A stretch of 64,000 bases of DNA from Candidatus Paracaedimonas acanthamoebae. Lineage in GTDB: Bacteria > Pseudomonadota > Alphaproteobacteria > Caedimonadales > Caedimonadaceae. A program made the translations under genes and the position numbers. The DNA is taken from contig JAFKGL010000010.1 in assembly GCA_017307065.1 (NCBI GenBank), forward strand, positions 133,334 through 197,333. The letters run 5' to 3'. Of the stretch, positions 53,473 through 61,212 are shown piece after piece. The stretch's first letter is position 1, and each line of letters begins with the position of its first letter. Below the pieces are notes generated by a model, which was given only the letters and a program-made list of their open reading frames with translations, was not told the DNA's origin and searched no databases.

Positions 53473-53953
53473 TCAACTTAAAAAACTTGAACATAAGTTT
53501 CAAAATTATTTCGAAAATGATTCCGCCTCTATTGAATTATTGAAACAAGCAGAAGGTGAACTAAAAATTAAATTTCCATATGATTTTCATTATATAGCAA
53601 AATTTTATAGCGGTGGTCTAATAGGTTTGCATAGTCTCTTTTCTTTTGTTCGACAAGGAAATGAATATAATATAGTAGATAAAACATTATTTTATAGAAG
53701 ATCTAATTTTGGTCTTCCTAATAAATATCTTGCTCTTGAAGAGACAGAAAGTAGTTTTATAGTTATGGAAACAAAAACTACGTCAGAAGAAAAAACCCCT
53801 ATTATTTACTGCAGTATTCCAGATGCTTATAATTTAGCAGCTGAAAAAAAATTAGAATATAAACATCGCATATTTCCTTCATTTGCAGACTTTTTTGAAT
53901 ATTTACTAACAGAAGAAGAAAAAGAAAGAGGGTTGATTCCAGATAATACTTAA
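53465..53953 (+). CDS. SUKH (SMI1/KNR4-type) immunity protein
   Basis: From the ATG at 53465, which overlaps the toxin stop by eight bases, the product is 162 residues. It shows the SUKH pattern: an N-terminal helix, EGELKIKFPYDFHYIAKFYSGG, central strands and a C-terminal aromatic helix (SFADFFEYLLTEEEKE). SUKH proteins are the commonest immunity proteins for polymorphic nuclease toxins and act in the cytoplasm by binding the toxin. An in-frame start at 53363 inside the toxin gene is rejected. Base composition is clearly more AT-rich than in the preceding 1.5 kb, as expected for an exchangeable toxin/immunity cassette. Confidence 0.88.
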   Translation: MNDQLKKLEHKFQNYFENDSASIELLKQAEGELKIKFPYDFHYIAKFYSGGLIGLHSLFSFVRQGNEYNIVDKTLFYRRSNFGLPNKYLALEETESSFIVMETKTTSEEKTPIIYCSIPDAYNLAAEKKLEYKHRIFPSFADFFEYLLTEEEKERGLIPDNT

Positions 53954-53963
53954 TTCTTACATT

Positions 53964-54146
53964 ATGCCGGAATCTTTACCTGAGACTCTGTCTCTTCAGA
54001 CACGAGGCACAATAGCAAAGATAGGGGGATCTCTCACAAGTCTTTTGACCAACACCGATCCTGGCCTGAGTATCTTCACCGCCAGCAATGCCATCGATCA
54101 TAACTTTGTTCAGCAGAGGATAGAAATGTTAAAATTTACTCTGTAA
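53964..54146 (+). pseudogene. Orphan toxin-junction module remnant
   Basis: A 60-codon frame whose residues 2-48 repeat the pretoxin end of the main toxin (PESLPETLSL...NAIDHNF) and then diverge into a 12-residue tail ending at a stop. There is no ribosome site. It is the left end of a displaced CdiA-CT module whose toxin part has been lost, not an independent gene. The repeat unit is 53968-54106. Confidence 0.8.
53968..54106 (+). repeat. Pretoxin-junction repeat, copy 2 (orphan)
   Basis: The downstream copy of the 139-base junction at 52580-52718, in the same orientation, 1388 bases further on. Recombination between the two would remove the present LHH tip and its immunity gene and join the upstream body to whatever followed the orphan copy. 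Confidence 0.9.
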
Positions 54147-54191
54147 AAACTTATTAGTGTTTCAAGATTAAACTTCCAAAGGAAAATGAAA

Positions 54192-54758
54192 ATGTTCTCA
54201 ATCAAGATTCATAACATTCTACTACTACTTTTGACATTAACAATCACTGGATGTGCAAGTGTTACATACGAAGAACCCACATCTGGACCTATAGCAAGAG
54301 TTAGGTTCGTAACAGACATGGAAATGGTAACTGTAGTTAGAGGCTACAAATCCAAAGAGTGTGATGATGAGCATGAGATGATGAGACTTAGAAATGGATT
54401 TGTTTTTAATAGTGACCCTAGATGCCTTGGCATACCTCTATGGGACTATCATGAGAATGGTGCAAAAGAATTTTATATAAGAGCAGGTGTCCCTCAAGTT
54501 TATATGTTTGAAGGTGCTAAAGGTAATCGTATCATTTGTAAATGCGGGGTTGTTATACAACACACATTTGAAGAAGGCAAAGATTACGAGGTTAGTTATA
54601 AATGGAATAACTGCAATTGTAATGTAGAGGTTTATGAAATTAGAAAAAATATTGTAGGAAATGCCGAAAAGATTTTATTACAAAATAGAGACCGAAACTT
54701 ACCCTCTGATTTTTCAAAAACTTGTTTAGCAAAATTCAAAGAGGTTCGTTTATACTAA
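54192..54758 (+). CDS. Lipoprotein of unknown function
   Basis: A 188-residue protein starting at the ATG at 54192, which has AAAGGA eight bases upstream (an ATG six bases earlier is too close). Residues 1-22 form a lipoprotein signal with lipobox ITGC. The mature part has eight further cysteines, several in pairs (CKCG, CNCN), unusual for a cytoplasmic protein and consistent with disulfides or metal binding in the envelope. It follows the orphan toxin module directly, so it could be a leftover immunity lipoprotein or simply a neighbour; no family recognised. Confidence 0.7.
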   Translation: MFSIKIHNILLLLLTLTITGCASVTYEEPTSGPIARVRFVTDMEMVTVVRGYKSKECDDEHEMMRLRNGFVFNSDPRCLGIPLWDYHENGAKEFYIRAGVPQVYMFEGAKGNRIICKCGVVIQHTFEEGKDYEVSYKWNNCNCNVEVYEIRKNIVGNAEKILLQNRDRNLPSDFSKTCLAKFKEVRLY

Positions 54759-54992
54759 GCGTAAAAGCTATTTCGAAAAGCACAAGAGTTTAGATTGGTT
54801 CTACATAAGCTTCATTAAACTATTCTCGATATTGAACTGTTGGTGGACCAGACGAGCTTATTCCCTTAAGCACTTGACTCTTTTCTACAGATTTATCTGT
54901 AATTGAGCTTGCCTTTTATCGTAAGCTATTAGCTTAGCCTCACCAGAACTTTCCCCACATCTCCAATCCCTGCAGTTTAAGTGGGATATTTC
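54759..54992. other. Spacer between convergent genes
   Basis: A 234-base region between the lipoprotein and the DUF1207 gene. I see no gene, and no strong terminator; several short imperfect inverted repeats occur (for example around 54895-54935). It marks the right edge of the accessory island. Confidence 0.4.
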
Positions 54993-56099
54993 TTAGCTCG
55001 AGAGAGAGATTAAGACGCCAATATAGTGTTCTTTTTGTTTGTAAAATTGGCCATGGCGTGATTTTCCGTAAGAATAATCAATGAGACCTTGAAGGAGTCT
55101 TCCTTGCCAGACGGGGTTTTCTAATTGTAATCCTGCCCGTACATTTAGCGTTGGTTTAAATTTATTTTCTTCCCAACTATGAATATGTGCACCTGCTACA
55201 GCTCTTGTCGTATGAAAGATAAATTTATCTTCAGAGATGTAATCAAAGCCGCCTTCGAAAGTGAGAGGTTTGATGGTGGAGGGATCGCGATGGATAATAT
55301 AACCAATGCTCAGATAAGGCCTTAAACTATTAAACTTATAAGCGGTAAGCCATTTAAGAGTTTCATAACTGAGATTAATTCTTTTTTTGGTAATCGTTGG
55401 ATCTTTCACAATAAGTTCATCGCCCAAATGCGAGCTAAGATGGGAGAACTGAATCATATTCTGCCATTTTTTACTACGCACAATTGAAAGTCCTATTCCT
55501 ACAAAGTAATCAGAGTTAATTAATGTCGTTGGATTTGACGAAATATCCATAGCTCCAAAAAGTCCTGCTTGGATGCCTAGTTCATATATTTCACTGTTGT
55601 TTTTGTGACGGAAGAGGGCTAAATTCTCGCCGAAAGATAAAGAATAAATGCTTTTGCCATGATTTTTTTTAAAATGATTTTGATATCCTACAGAAAATCT
55701 CGGCCATTTAGGGTCCGCAATCGGTGCATTATAAATAGTTCCAGAAGGCATAGGTTCATCTAGTCCCGGTTTTTCTTCTTCTACGGGCTTCGGTAGAGTC
55801 ATTTCGGGTGTATTTATTTTATCTTCATAATGGATTTTAATCGTTTGAAAATATTTTGTCCTTAAAAGGCGTTCTCTCAATCTTTGCTCTACATGAATAT
55901 CAAGAGGATCCCCCTTAATTGTAAGATAAAGAATATGATTCGTGATGGTGAGATGAACATCTTCTTCTGGGATCGCGTCATCAGTTATTGAGCGAGCATA
56001 TCCGAGATAATAATCATTAGAGTGTGAGAAGCTTGGATGTGGGGCTGTCAAAGTCATAAAGCTTAAGAAAAGAATTAGATAAAAATAATAAAATTTCAT
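54993..56099 (-). CDS. DUF1207 family outer-membrane protein
   Basis: A 368-residue protein with a signal peptide (1-25). Residues about 30-105 resemble a BON-like fold (LTITNHILYLTIKGDPLDIHVEQRLRERL), then a Pro/Glu linker, then a beta-strand-rich region from about 130 with PRFSVGYQ, GENLALFRHK, SDYFVGIGLS, and FSHLSSHLGDELIV, ending in alternating aromatic strands (HYIGVLISLSS). The last domain matches the DUF1207 pattern known from chlamydiae and other intracellular bacteria, probably a beta barrel in the outer membrane. Function unknown. Confidence 0.75.
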   Translation of the reverse strand: MKFYYFYLILFLSFMTLTAPHPSFSHSNDYYLGYARSITDDAIPEEDVHLTITNHILYLTIKGDPLDIHVEQRLRERLLRTKYFQTIKIHYEDKINTPEMTLPKPVEEEKPGLDEPMPSGTIYNAPIADPKWPRFSVGYQNHFKKNHGKSIYSLSFGENLALFRHKNNSEIYELGIQAGLFGAMDISSNPTTLINSDYFVGIGLSIVRSKKWQNMIQFSHLSSHLGDELIVKDPTITKKRINLSYETLKWLTAYKFNSLRPYLSIGYIIHRDPSTIKPLTFEGGFDYISEDKFIFHTTRAVAGAHIHSWEENKFKPTLNVRAGLQLENPVWQGRLLQGLIDYSYGKSRHGQFYKQKEHYIGVLISLSS

Positions 56100-56645
56100 A
56101 TGCTTTCCCAGTCTTAGATTTCATTAAAAAATCATACGATAAACTTTTTCTCTATGCATTTAAAATTTAATTAAATTTTTATTTAAATGAGATTGATTTT
56201 ATTGGGGGCTATGTAAGGAAAATAGCAGTTAAAAAGCTTCTTTTTAGGAGGTTTTTGACAGGCTAAAGGTGAAAATTGACTTGCATTGTTGGAAAAAATG
56301 TTAGATACATTAATAAACATTTATTAAATTTTAGTTAATTAAATCTAGAAAAAAACTTAAGAATACTATTGGCAATAAAAAGCTCAATGATGAGACTATT
56401 TCAATAGAGAAATTTGAACTTAAAGTTGCTTTGGTTGGTTCTGGGGTTTTATAAATTAAATATGAGGTGGGTTGAAATGAAGAAACTTATTAAAAAAAAT
56501 GCAAATATACATCCATGGCATCTCGTCGGGATTGCAAAAGTAGGTTAACTCTTAGGTTGTTGAATATTGCTGATATTAAAGGGGGATTGAAAGCTTTATT
56601 TTATAATAGAAGGGGCTTTAAGAATTAATTAAGAGCCTAATTATT
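56100..56645. other. AT-rich spacer with one tiny frame
   Basis: 546 bases between divergent genes, very AT-rich, with no convincing gene. It should contain promoters for the DUF1207 gene and the LysR gene and possibly LysR-binding sites. A 23-codon frame at 56477-56548 is listed separately. Confidence 0.5.
56477..56548 (+). CDS. Possible tiny frame of 23 codons
   Basis: ATG after GAGGTGGG (spacing about 6) opens a 23-codon basic frame ending AKVG. It sits 100 bases before the LysR gene and could be a leader or chance. There is no similarity I recognise. Confidence 0.2.
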   Translation: MKKLIKKNANIHPWHLVGIAKVG

Positions 56646-57560
56646 ATGGATTTAGAAAAGCTTCGAGTATTTTATCAGGTTGCAAAGCGAGGAAGTATTT
56701 CTGCTGCTGCAACAAGCTTAAAAATTGCTCAATCAGCCATTAGCCGCTCGATTGCAATGTTAGAAGAAGAGCTGGATACCCAACTGTTTATAAGGCTGGG
56801 TGGAGCTAAAGGTGTTATTCCCTCGGATTCAGGGCAGCTATTATTAAATACAGCAAAAAAGATATTCGACCTTGAAAATCTAGCCACAATAGAAATTGAA
56901 GATTTTAATAAAGAGCCCGCGGGTACCCTCAAAATCATTACGAGTTTGGGGACAATTAATTTTTGGCTTATTGAAATCTTGTCGGATTTTCTTAAACAAT
57001 ATCCCAAATTTAATTTTATTCTTGAAGGATATAATGATGTGATGGTTGAGTTCGAGGCAGCGGATGCTGATGTTGCCATAGGACCTTTGATCGCAAATGT
57101 GCCTGATTTGATCCAAGAATATTTAATGTCCTATCCTTTGAAACTCTATGCTAGCCCCGAATATATCAAAAATTTTGGGCTGCCAAAAAGTACTAAAGAC
57201 CTTGATAACCATCGAATTATTACATTCTCAACATTAAGAAAAAGCTTTTTAGGAAATGTAGATTGGCATCTTAATTTAGGGTGTGCCACAGGTGTTTCAA
57301 GAAAGCCTTTTTTACAAGTGAACTCGAGCCTTGCGTTAACGAGAGCTGCAGAACAAGGGCTTGGGATCATCTCAATGAATCCTCACTTTCCAGGGATAGG
57401 AAAATTAGTCGAAGTTCTACCTGAGATTGAAAAACATTGGGTTGATATCTATTATTCTTATCATCGGAGCCTTAAAAACTCTCGACGGATTAAGGCCTTT
57501 CAAGAATATTTAACTCAAAATATCTTGTCTAGTGGTTATTGTATAAAGGATTCAGGTTAA
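56646..57560 (+). CDS. LysR family transcriptional regulator
   Basis: A 304-residue regulator with the N-terminal winged helix-turn-helix LRVFYQVAKRGSISAAATSLKIAQSAISRSIAMLE (residues about 5-40) and a substrate-binding effector domain from about 90 (GTLKIITSLGTI..., RAAEQGLGIISMNP). Effector and targets are unknown. It is divergent from the DUF1207 gene across a long AT-rich spacer, and LysR regulators often control the divergent neighbour. It is followed by a hairpin with U-rich arms. Confidence 0.92.
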   Translation: MDLEKLRVFYQVAKRGSISAAATSLKIAQSAISRSIAMLEEELDTQLFIRLGGAKGVIPSDSGQLLLNTAKKIFDLENLATIEIEDFNKEPAGTLKIITSLGTINFWLIEILSDFLKQYPKFNFILEGYNDVMVEFEAADADVAIGPLIANVPDLIQEYLMSYPLKLYASPEYIKNFGLPKSTKDLDNHRIITFSTLRKSFLGNVDWHLNLGCATGVSRKPFLQVNSSLALTRAAEQGLGIISMNPHFPGIGKLVEVLPEIEKHWVDIYYSYHRSLKNSRRIKAFQEYLTQNILSSGYCIKDSG

Positions 57561-57574
57561 TTATCTGAATTTAG

Positions 57575-57595
57575 GAGATAAAATTTTTTTATCTC
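57575..57595 (+). terminator. Probable terminator after the LysR gene
   Basis: GAGATAAA, a five-base loop, and TTTATCTC form an eight-base AT-rich stem 15 bases after the stop codon. The T-rich sequence is within the loop and right arm, so strength is doubtful. Confidence 0.4.
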
Positions 57596-57741
57596 TAAGA
57601 TCTATTTTTTAGATGACAAAGTTGAATATATATGCTTTTATGAGAATTGAGAATAAGATTTAAATATGGGCCATGTTAAGTGGCTCGTATGGTTCTAGCG
57701 ATTATCTTTTCCCTCCCCTAACTTTCGCTGGGACCTAATTA

Positions 57742-57775
57742 AGAGTCGGTGTTTTTTTAAGCGCCGGCTCTTTTT
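57742..57775 (+). terminator. Intrinsic terminator upstream of petABC
   Basis: AGAGTCGGTG (57742-57751) pairs with CGCCGGCTCT (57762-57771) with two G-T pairs, followed by TTTTT. No gene ends just before it, so it may end an unrecognised small RNA or act as an attenuator in the petABC leader. Confidence 0.65.
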
Positions 57776-57856
57776 ATTCATATTGCTCAAATTCCCTGAT
57801 TGCCTTATAGATTTATTCAAGAGAAGAAAGGAATCTGCAACCATAAAGGGGGCTAT

Positions 57857-58423
57857 ATGCAGAACGATGAAACTTTAAAGATCGACCAAGAGCAACCTGA
57901 GCTTATTCATAAATCAAGGCGTGATTTTCTCATTTTAGCGACGAGTGCGGTAGGTGTTGTAGGAACTTCAGGCTTTATCTGGCCTTTCGTTAAAAGTATG
58001 AATCCTGCTGCAGATGTTTTAGCTCTAGCCTCTATTGAACTTGATCTTAAGCCGATTCAAGTCGGACAAGCTATTACTGTCATGTGGCGAGGCCGTCCCT
58101 TATTTATCCGTCATCGAACCGCTCAAGAAATCCAAGAAGCTAAAAACGTTAACCTTGCAGACCTCGTTGATCCTCAATCGGATGATGAGCGTTTTAAACA
58201 ATATCCTCAATGGCTGGTAGTGGTCGGTGTCTGTACCCATTTAGGGTGTGTTCCTTCTGGACAAAAGCCCAGTGATAATCGCGGTCAGTACGGCGGCTGG
58301 TATTGCCCTTGTCACGGATCTGTTTATGATATTTCAGGGCGAATCCGCGGCGGACCTGCCCCTCGGAATTTAGAGGTGCCGCCTTATACCTTTTTAAATG
58401 AAACAACCTTGAAAGTAGGTTAG
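57857..58423 (+). CDS. petA: Ubiquinol-cytochrome c reductase Rieske iron-sulfur subunit
   Basis: From ATG 57857 (AAGGGGG upstream) the 188-residue protein has a twin-arginine signal SRRDFL (residues 20-25) and a membrane helix, then the Rieske fold with cluster ligands Cys126, His128, Cys150, His153 and the stabilising disulfide Cys131-Cys152 (CTHLGC and CPCHGS). It passes electrons from ubiquinol to cytochrome c1 in the bc1 complex. A frame extending back to 57800 is not used because the good ribosome site and Tat signal fit the later start. Confidence 0.96.
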   Translation: MQNDETLKIDQEQPELIHKSRRDFLILATSAVGVVGTSGFIWPFVKSMNPAADVLALASIELDLKPIQVGQAITVMWRGRPLFIRHRTAQEIQEAKNVNLADLVDPQSDDERFKQYPQWLVVVGVCTHLGCVPSGQKPSDNRGQYGGWYCPCHGSVYDISGRIRGGPAPRNLEVPPYTFLNETTLKVG

Positions 58424-58431
58424 GAGTCGAT

Positions 58432-59673
58432 ATGACAATGCCTTCGTCAGAAAAAAAGAAAGCAGGATTTGTTCAGTGGGTTGATGAACGTCTGCCTGTT
58501 TTTTCTTTTATTAATAAAGAATTGGTGGACTACCCAACTCCCCGGAATCTAAGTTATTGGTGGAATTTTGGATCTCTTGCGGGAGTTGTGTTGGTTGTCA
58601 TGATTTTAACCGGCATTTTCTTAGCAATGTTTTATACACCACATGTGGATCATGCTTTTAATAGCGTGGAACGCATCATGCGAGAAGTCAACTATGGCTG
58701 GCTAATACGCTACATTCATATGAATGGTGCCTCAATGTTTTTTGTCGTCGTTTATATTCATATGTTTCGAGGACTTTATTATGGGTCCTATAAAGCGCCG
58801 CGCGAACTTTTGTGGATTTTGGGGGTTGTTATTTTTCTGCTCATGATGGCGACAGCTTTCATGGGATATGTCTTGCCATGGGGCCAGATGAGTTACTGGG
58901 GTGCCACTGTGATCACTAATCTATTCTCGGCTATTCCTTTGATTGGAGATTCTATTGTTACGTGGTTATGGGGCGGATTTTCTGTGGCAAATCCGACATT
59001 AAACCGCTTCTTTGCTTTGCATTATCTATTTCCTTTTTTGATTGTAGGCGTGGTTTTTCTTCATTTAATTGCACTTCATCAGCATGGGTCAAATAACCCT
59101 CTTGGGATTGATGCCAAGAAGCCTGGAGATAAGATCCCGTTCCATCCTTATTACACCGTGAAAGATCTTTTAGGACTAGGTGTTTTATTGATGGTATGGG
59201 GGAGCTTTGTTTTTTTTGCGCCTAATTTTTTTGGAGAACCCGATAATTATATTCCCGCGGATCCACTTGTGACTCCTGAACATATCGTTCCTGAATGGTA
59301 TTTTTTGCCTTTTTATGCTATTTTGCGTTCTGTGCCAGATAAATTAGGAGGCGTCGTGTTGATGTTTAGCGCCGTTTTTATCTTGACCTTAATGCCTTGG
59401 TTAGATCGCTCTCCTATTCGCAGTGCCCGCTTTAGACCGTTATATAAAGTCTTGTTTTGGATCTTTGTGGCCACGTGTTTGATTCTGGGTTGGGTTGGTT
59501 CTCAAAAACCTGAAGGATTACCTTTGATCTTTGGAAGAATAGCAACAGTTTATTATTTTATTCATTTCTTAGTTTTTGTGCCTCTTTTGAATCGGATTGA
59601 ACGTCCTCTTCCTTTGCCTGAGAGCCTTCAAAAGAAATCGGTACCTTCTGTAAAAGGGGGAGCCTCCTCATGA
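58432..59673 (+). CDS. petB: Ubiquinol-cytochrome c reductase cytochrome b subunit
   Basis: A 413-residue membrane protein with about eight helices. It has the two haem His pairs (for example RYIHMNGAS and later [22 protein letters not shown]), the quinol-site [13 protein letters not shown] motif and the [17 protein letters not shown] helix. It is the central subunit of bc1. It follows petA by eight bases and its stop overlaps the petC start by four bases. Confidence 0.97.
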   Translation: MTMPSSEKKKAGFVQWVDERLPVFSFINKELVDYPTPRNLSYWWNFGSLAGVVLVVMILTGIFLAMFYTPHVDHAFNSVERIMREVNYGWLIRYIHMNGASMFFVVVYIHMFRGLYYGSYKAPRELLWILGVVIFLLMMATAFMGYVLPWGQMSYWGATVITNLFSAIPLIGDSIVTWLWGGFSVANPTLNRFFALHYLFPFLIVGVVFLHLIALHQHGSNNPLGIDAKKPGDKIPFHPYYTVKDLLGLGVLLMVWGSFVFFAPNFFGEPDNYIPADPLVTPEHIVPEWYFLPFYAILRSVPDKLGGVVLMFSAVFILTLMPWLDRSPIRSARFRPLYKVLFWIFVATCLILGWVGSQKPEGLPLIFGRIATVYYFIHFLVFVPLLNRIERPLPLPESLQKKSVPSVKGGASS

Positions 59674-60437
59674 GCCGTCGTTTCTTAAGAGAAATTTCAA
59701 TTGTTTTATTTAACTTATTGGTTAGTGATGAGCCTTGTGCGAATGAGCAACCTCTTTTCCCACAAGAAAAGTGGAGCTTTGATCAACTATTCGGGACTTA
59801 CGACCGGGCTGAACTTCAACGAGGATTTCAAGTTTATCAACAAGTTTGCTCAACATGCCATGGATTGAGTCATATCAGTTATCGACAGTTGAAAGCTCTT
59901 GGATTTAGTGAGGCTAAAATTAAGGCGATTGCCGCGCAGAAAGAAGTTCAAGATGGAGTGGATGAAGATGGAAATCCTGTTAAAAGAAATGGGAAGCCGT
60001 CAGATTATTTTCCGAATCCTTTTGTGAATGAAAAAGCCGCACGCGCCGCGAATAATGGCGCGAATCCACCGGATCTTTCTTTAGTGATTAAAGGCCGCAA
60101 GGGAGGGCCTCATTACGTGAAAGCCTTGTTAAAAGGATATGTTGAGACTCCTGCAGGAATGAAATTAGCCCCAGGGATGTCCTATAATCTTTATTTCGGC
60201 GGACATCAAATAGCCATGGCTTCTCCTTTGTCGGATCACCTTGTTGAGTATGCGGACGGAACTGCGGCCACTGTTGATCAGATGGCGCATGATGTTGTGA
60301 CTTTTTTGGCATGGGCGTCAGAGCCTGAAATGGAAGAGCGGAAGCATTTAGGCGTCAAAATTTTAACGTATCTTTTAGTTTTTACTGTTCTAATGGGGCT
60401 TGTAAAAAGACGGACATGGCGTCGACTTGAAGAATAG
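59670..60437 (+). CDS. petC: Ubiquinol-cytochrome c reductase cytochrome c1
   Basis: A 255-residue cytochrome c1 with the haem site CSTCH (Cys60, Cys63, His64). It has a [22 protein letters not shown] stretch, a probable Met ligand in [20 protein letters not shown], and a C-terminal membrane anchor (about 228-245). The N-terminal export signal is short and weakly hydrophobic ([17 protein letters not shown]), but the neighbouring genes and domain order leave no doubt. It completes petABC. Confidence 0.96.
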   Translation: MSRRFLREISIVLFNLLVSDEPCANEQPLFPQEKWSFDQLFGTYDRAELQRGFQVYQQVCSTCHGLSHISYRQLKALGFSEAKIKAIAAQKEVQDGVDEDGNPVKRNGKPSDYFPNPFVNEKAARAANNGANPPDLSLVIKGRKGGPHYVKALLKGYVETPAGMKLAPGMSYNLYFGGHQIAMASPLSDHLVEYADGTAATVDQMAHDVVTFLAWASEPEMEERKHLGVKILTYLLVFTVLMGLVKRRTWRRLEE

Positions 60438-60445
60438 AGAGAACA

Positions 60446-60799
60446 ATGGCAACCTTGGTTGTAACAGAAGCTTTAGTCCAATGTGCAGCAGGAGCCGCCC
60501 CGAGTGCTATGACTATTCTAGGGAATGTCATTGCGGGCGAAGGGATGGTTGGAAATATTAGTAGCGCTATTCCTTTCGTGAATATTGAAGGATTTTCTGC
60601 GTGCTCAATCCTTGCCGCAGAAACTTTGGGGGTCGATACAGAGTGTGTTCCTGCTGTAGAATCTTGGGTGCCGGGGGTGCCAACAGTTCTTGTGGGAGAG
60701 GAAGCGGCTTTAGATCAAATCTCTATACTTGCCTGCAACATCGGAGGTGTTATTACCGTTGAATTTCCTGGTCAATTACAAATTAGTGCTCTTGCTTAA
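60446..60799 (+). CDS. PAAR-like DUF4280 protein
   Basis: A 117-residue protein with the DUF4280 pattern: an N-terminal Cys in ALVQCAAGAAPSAMTI, PFVNIEGFSACSIL, CVPAVESWVPGVPTVLVGEEAALD and a final Cys in LACNIGGVITVEFPGQ. DUF4280 is a PAAR-like domain; PAAR proteins form the sharpened tip of type VI and related contractile secretion spikes and may carry effectors. No secretion genes adjoin it here. It begins eight bases after petC, so it would be co-transcribed with the respiratory operon, an unusual arrangement. Confidence 0.8.
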   Translation: MATLVVTEALVQCAAGAAPSAMTILGNVIAGEGMVGNISSAIPFVNIEGFSACSILAAETLGVDTECVPAVESWVPGVPTVLVGEEAALDQISILACNIGGVITVEFPGQLQISALA

Positions 60800-60867
60800 A
60801 TCTTAATAAAATCTTTAATATCTTATGCCATTCTAAAAGTATTGATAAGAAAAAGACGGAGGATATG

Positions 60868-61131
60868 ATGAGTCATCTTTCTCTTCAGCTGCAAAATTAT
60901 CGTTTAACAACCGCTGAAATCCTTTATTATTTGCCGGATCATCCAGAAATTTTACAAACGTTTATCTGGCAAGAATATGACTTACTTCCCAATTTTCCTG
61001 AACTCCATAAATTCCTTGATTTTTGGGCACATCATATTGAAGGACGGATGCATTCGGTCACGGTGGCTCATGTGGCGCTTATTAAAGCGTCAGAGTTTAA
61101 GTATACCTCCTGTTCTTTAAGTCTTCATTAG
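60868..61131 (+). CDS. Usg family protein
   Basis: An 87-residue protein with the alphaproteobacterial Usg pattern: LQLQNYRLTTAEILYYLPDHPEILQTFIWQ, DLLPNFPELHKFLDFW and a C-terminal HSVTVAHVALI. Usg is named from its site near tryptophan genes in Caulobacter; its function is unknown. The ATG at 60868 is better spaced from the GGAGG than the ATG three bases earlier. This family is a marker for the alphaproteobacterial affiliation. Confidence 0.9.
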   Translation: MSHLSLQLQNYRLTTAEILYYLPDHPEILQTFIWQEYDLLPNFPELHKFLDFWAHHIEGRMHSVTVAHVALIKASEFKYTSCSLSLH

Positions 61132-61141
61132 AGAAATAATT

Positions 61142-61191
61142 AAAAAATCTGATAGACTCTTCTTATTTTGAGATACCTGAGAAGAGTCTAT
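61142..61191 (-). terminator. Intrinsic terminator of the gene at 61213
   Basis: On the minus strand an 11-base perfect stem (61181-61191 paired with 61152-61162, ATAGACTCTTC family) with an 18-base loop, followed by CAGATTTTTTA. It ends transcription 21 bases after the stop codon. Confidence 0.7.
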
Positions 61192-61212
61192 GGATGCAGA
61201 GCTTTCTGTTTT

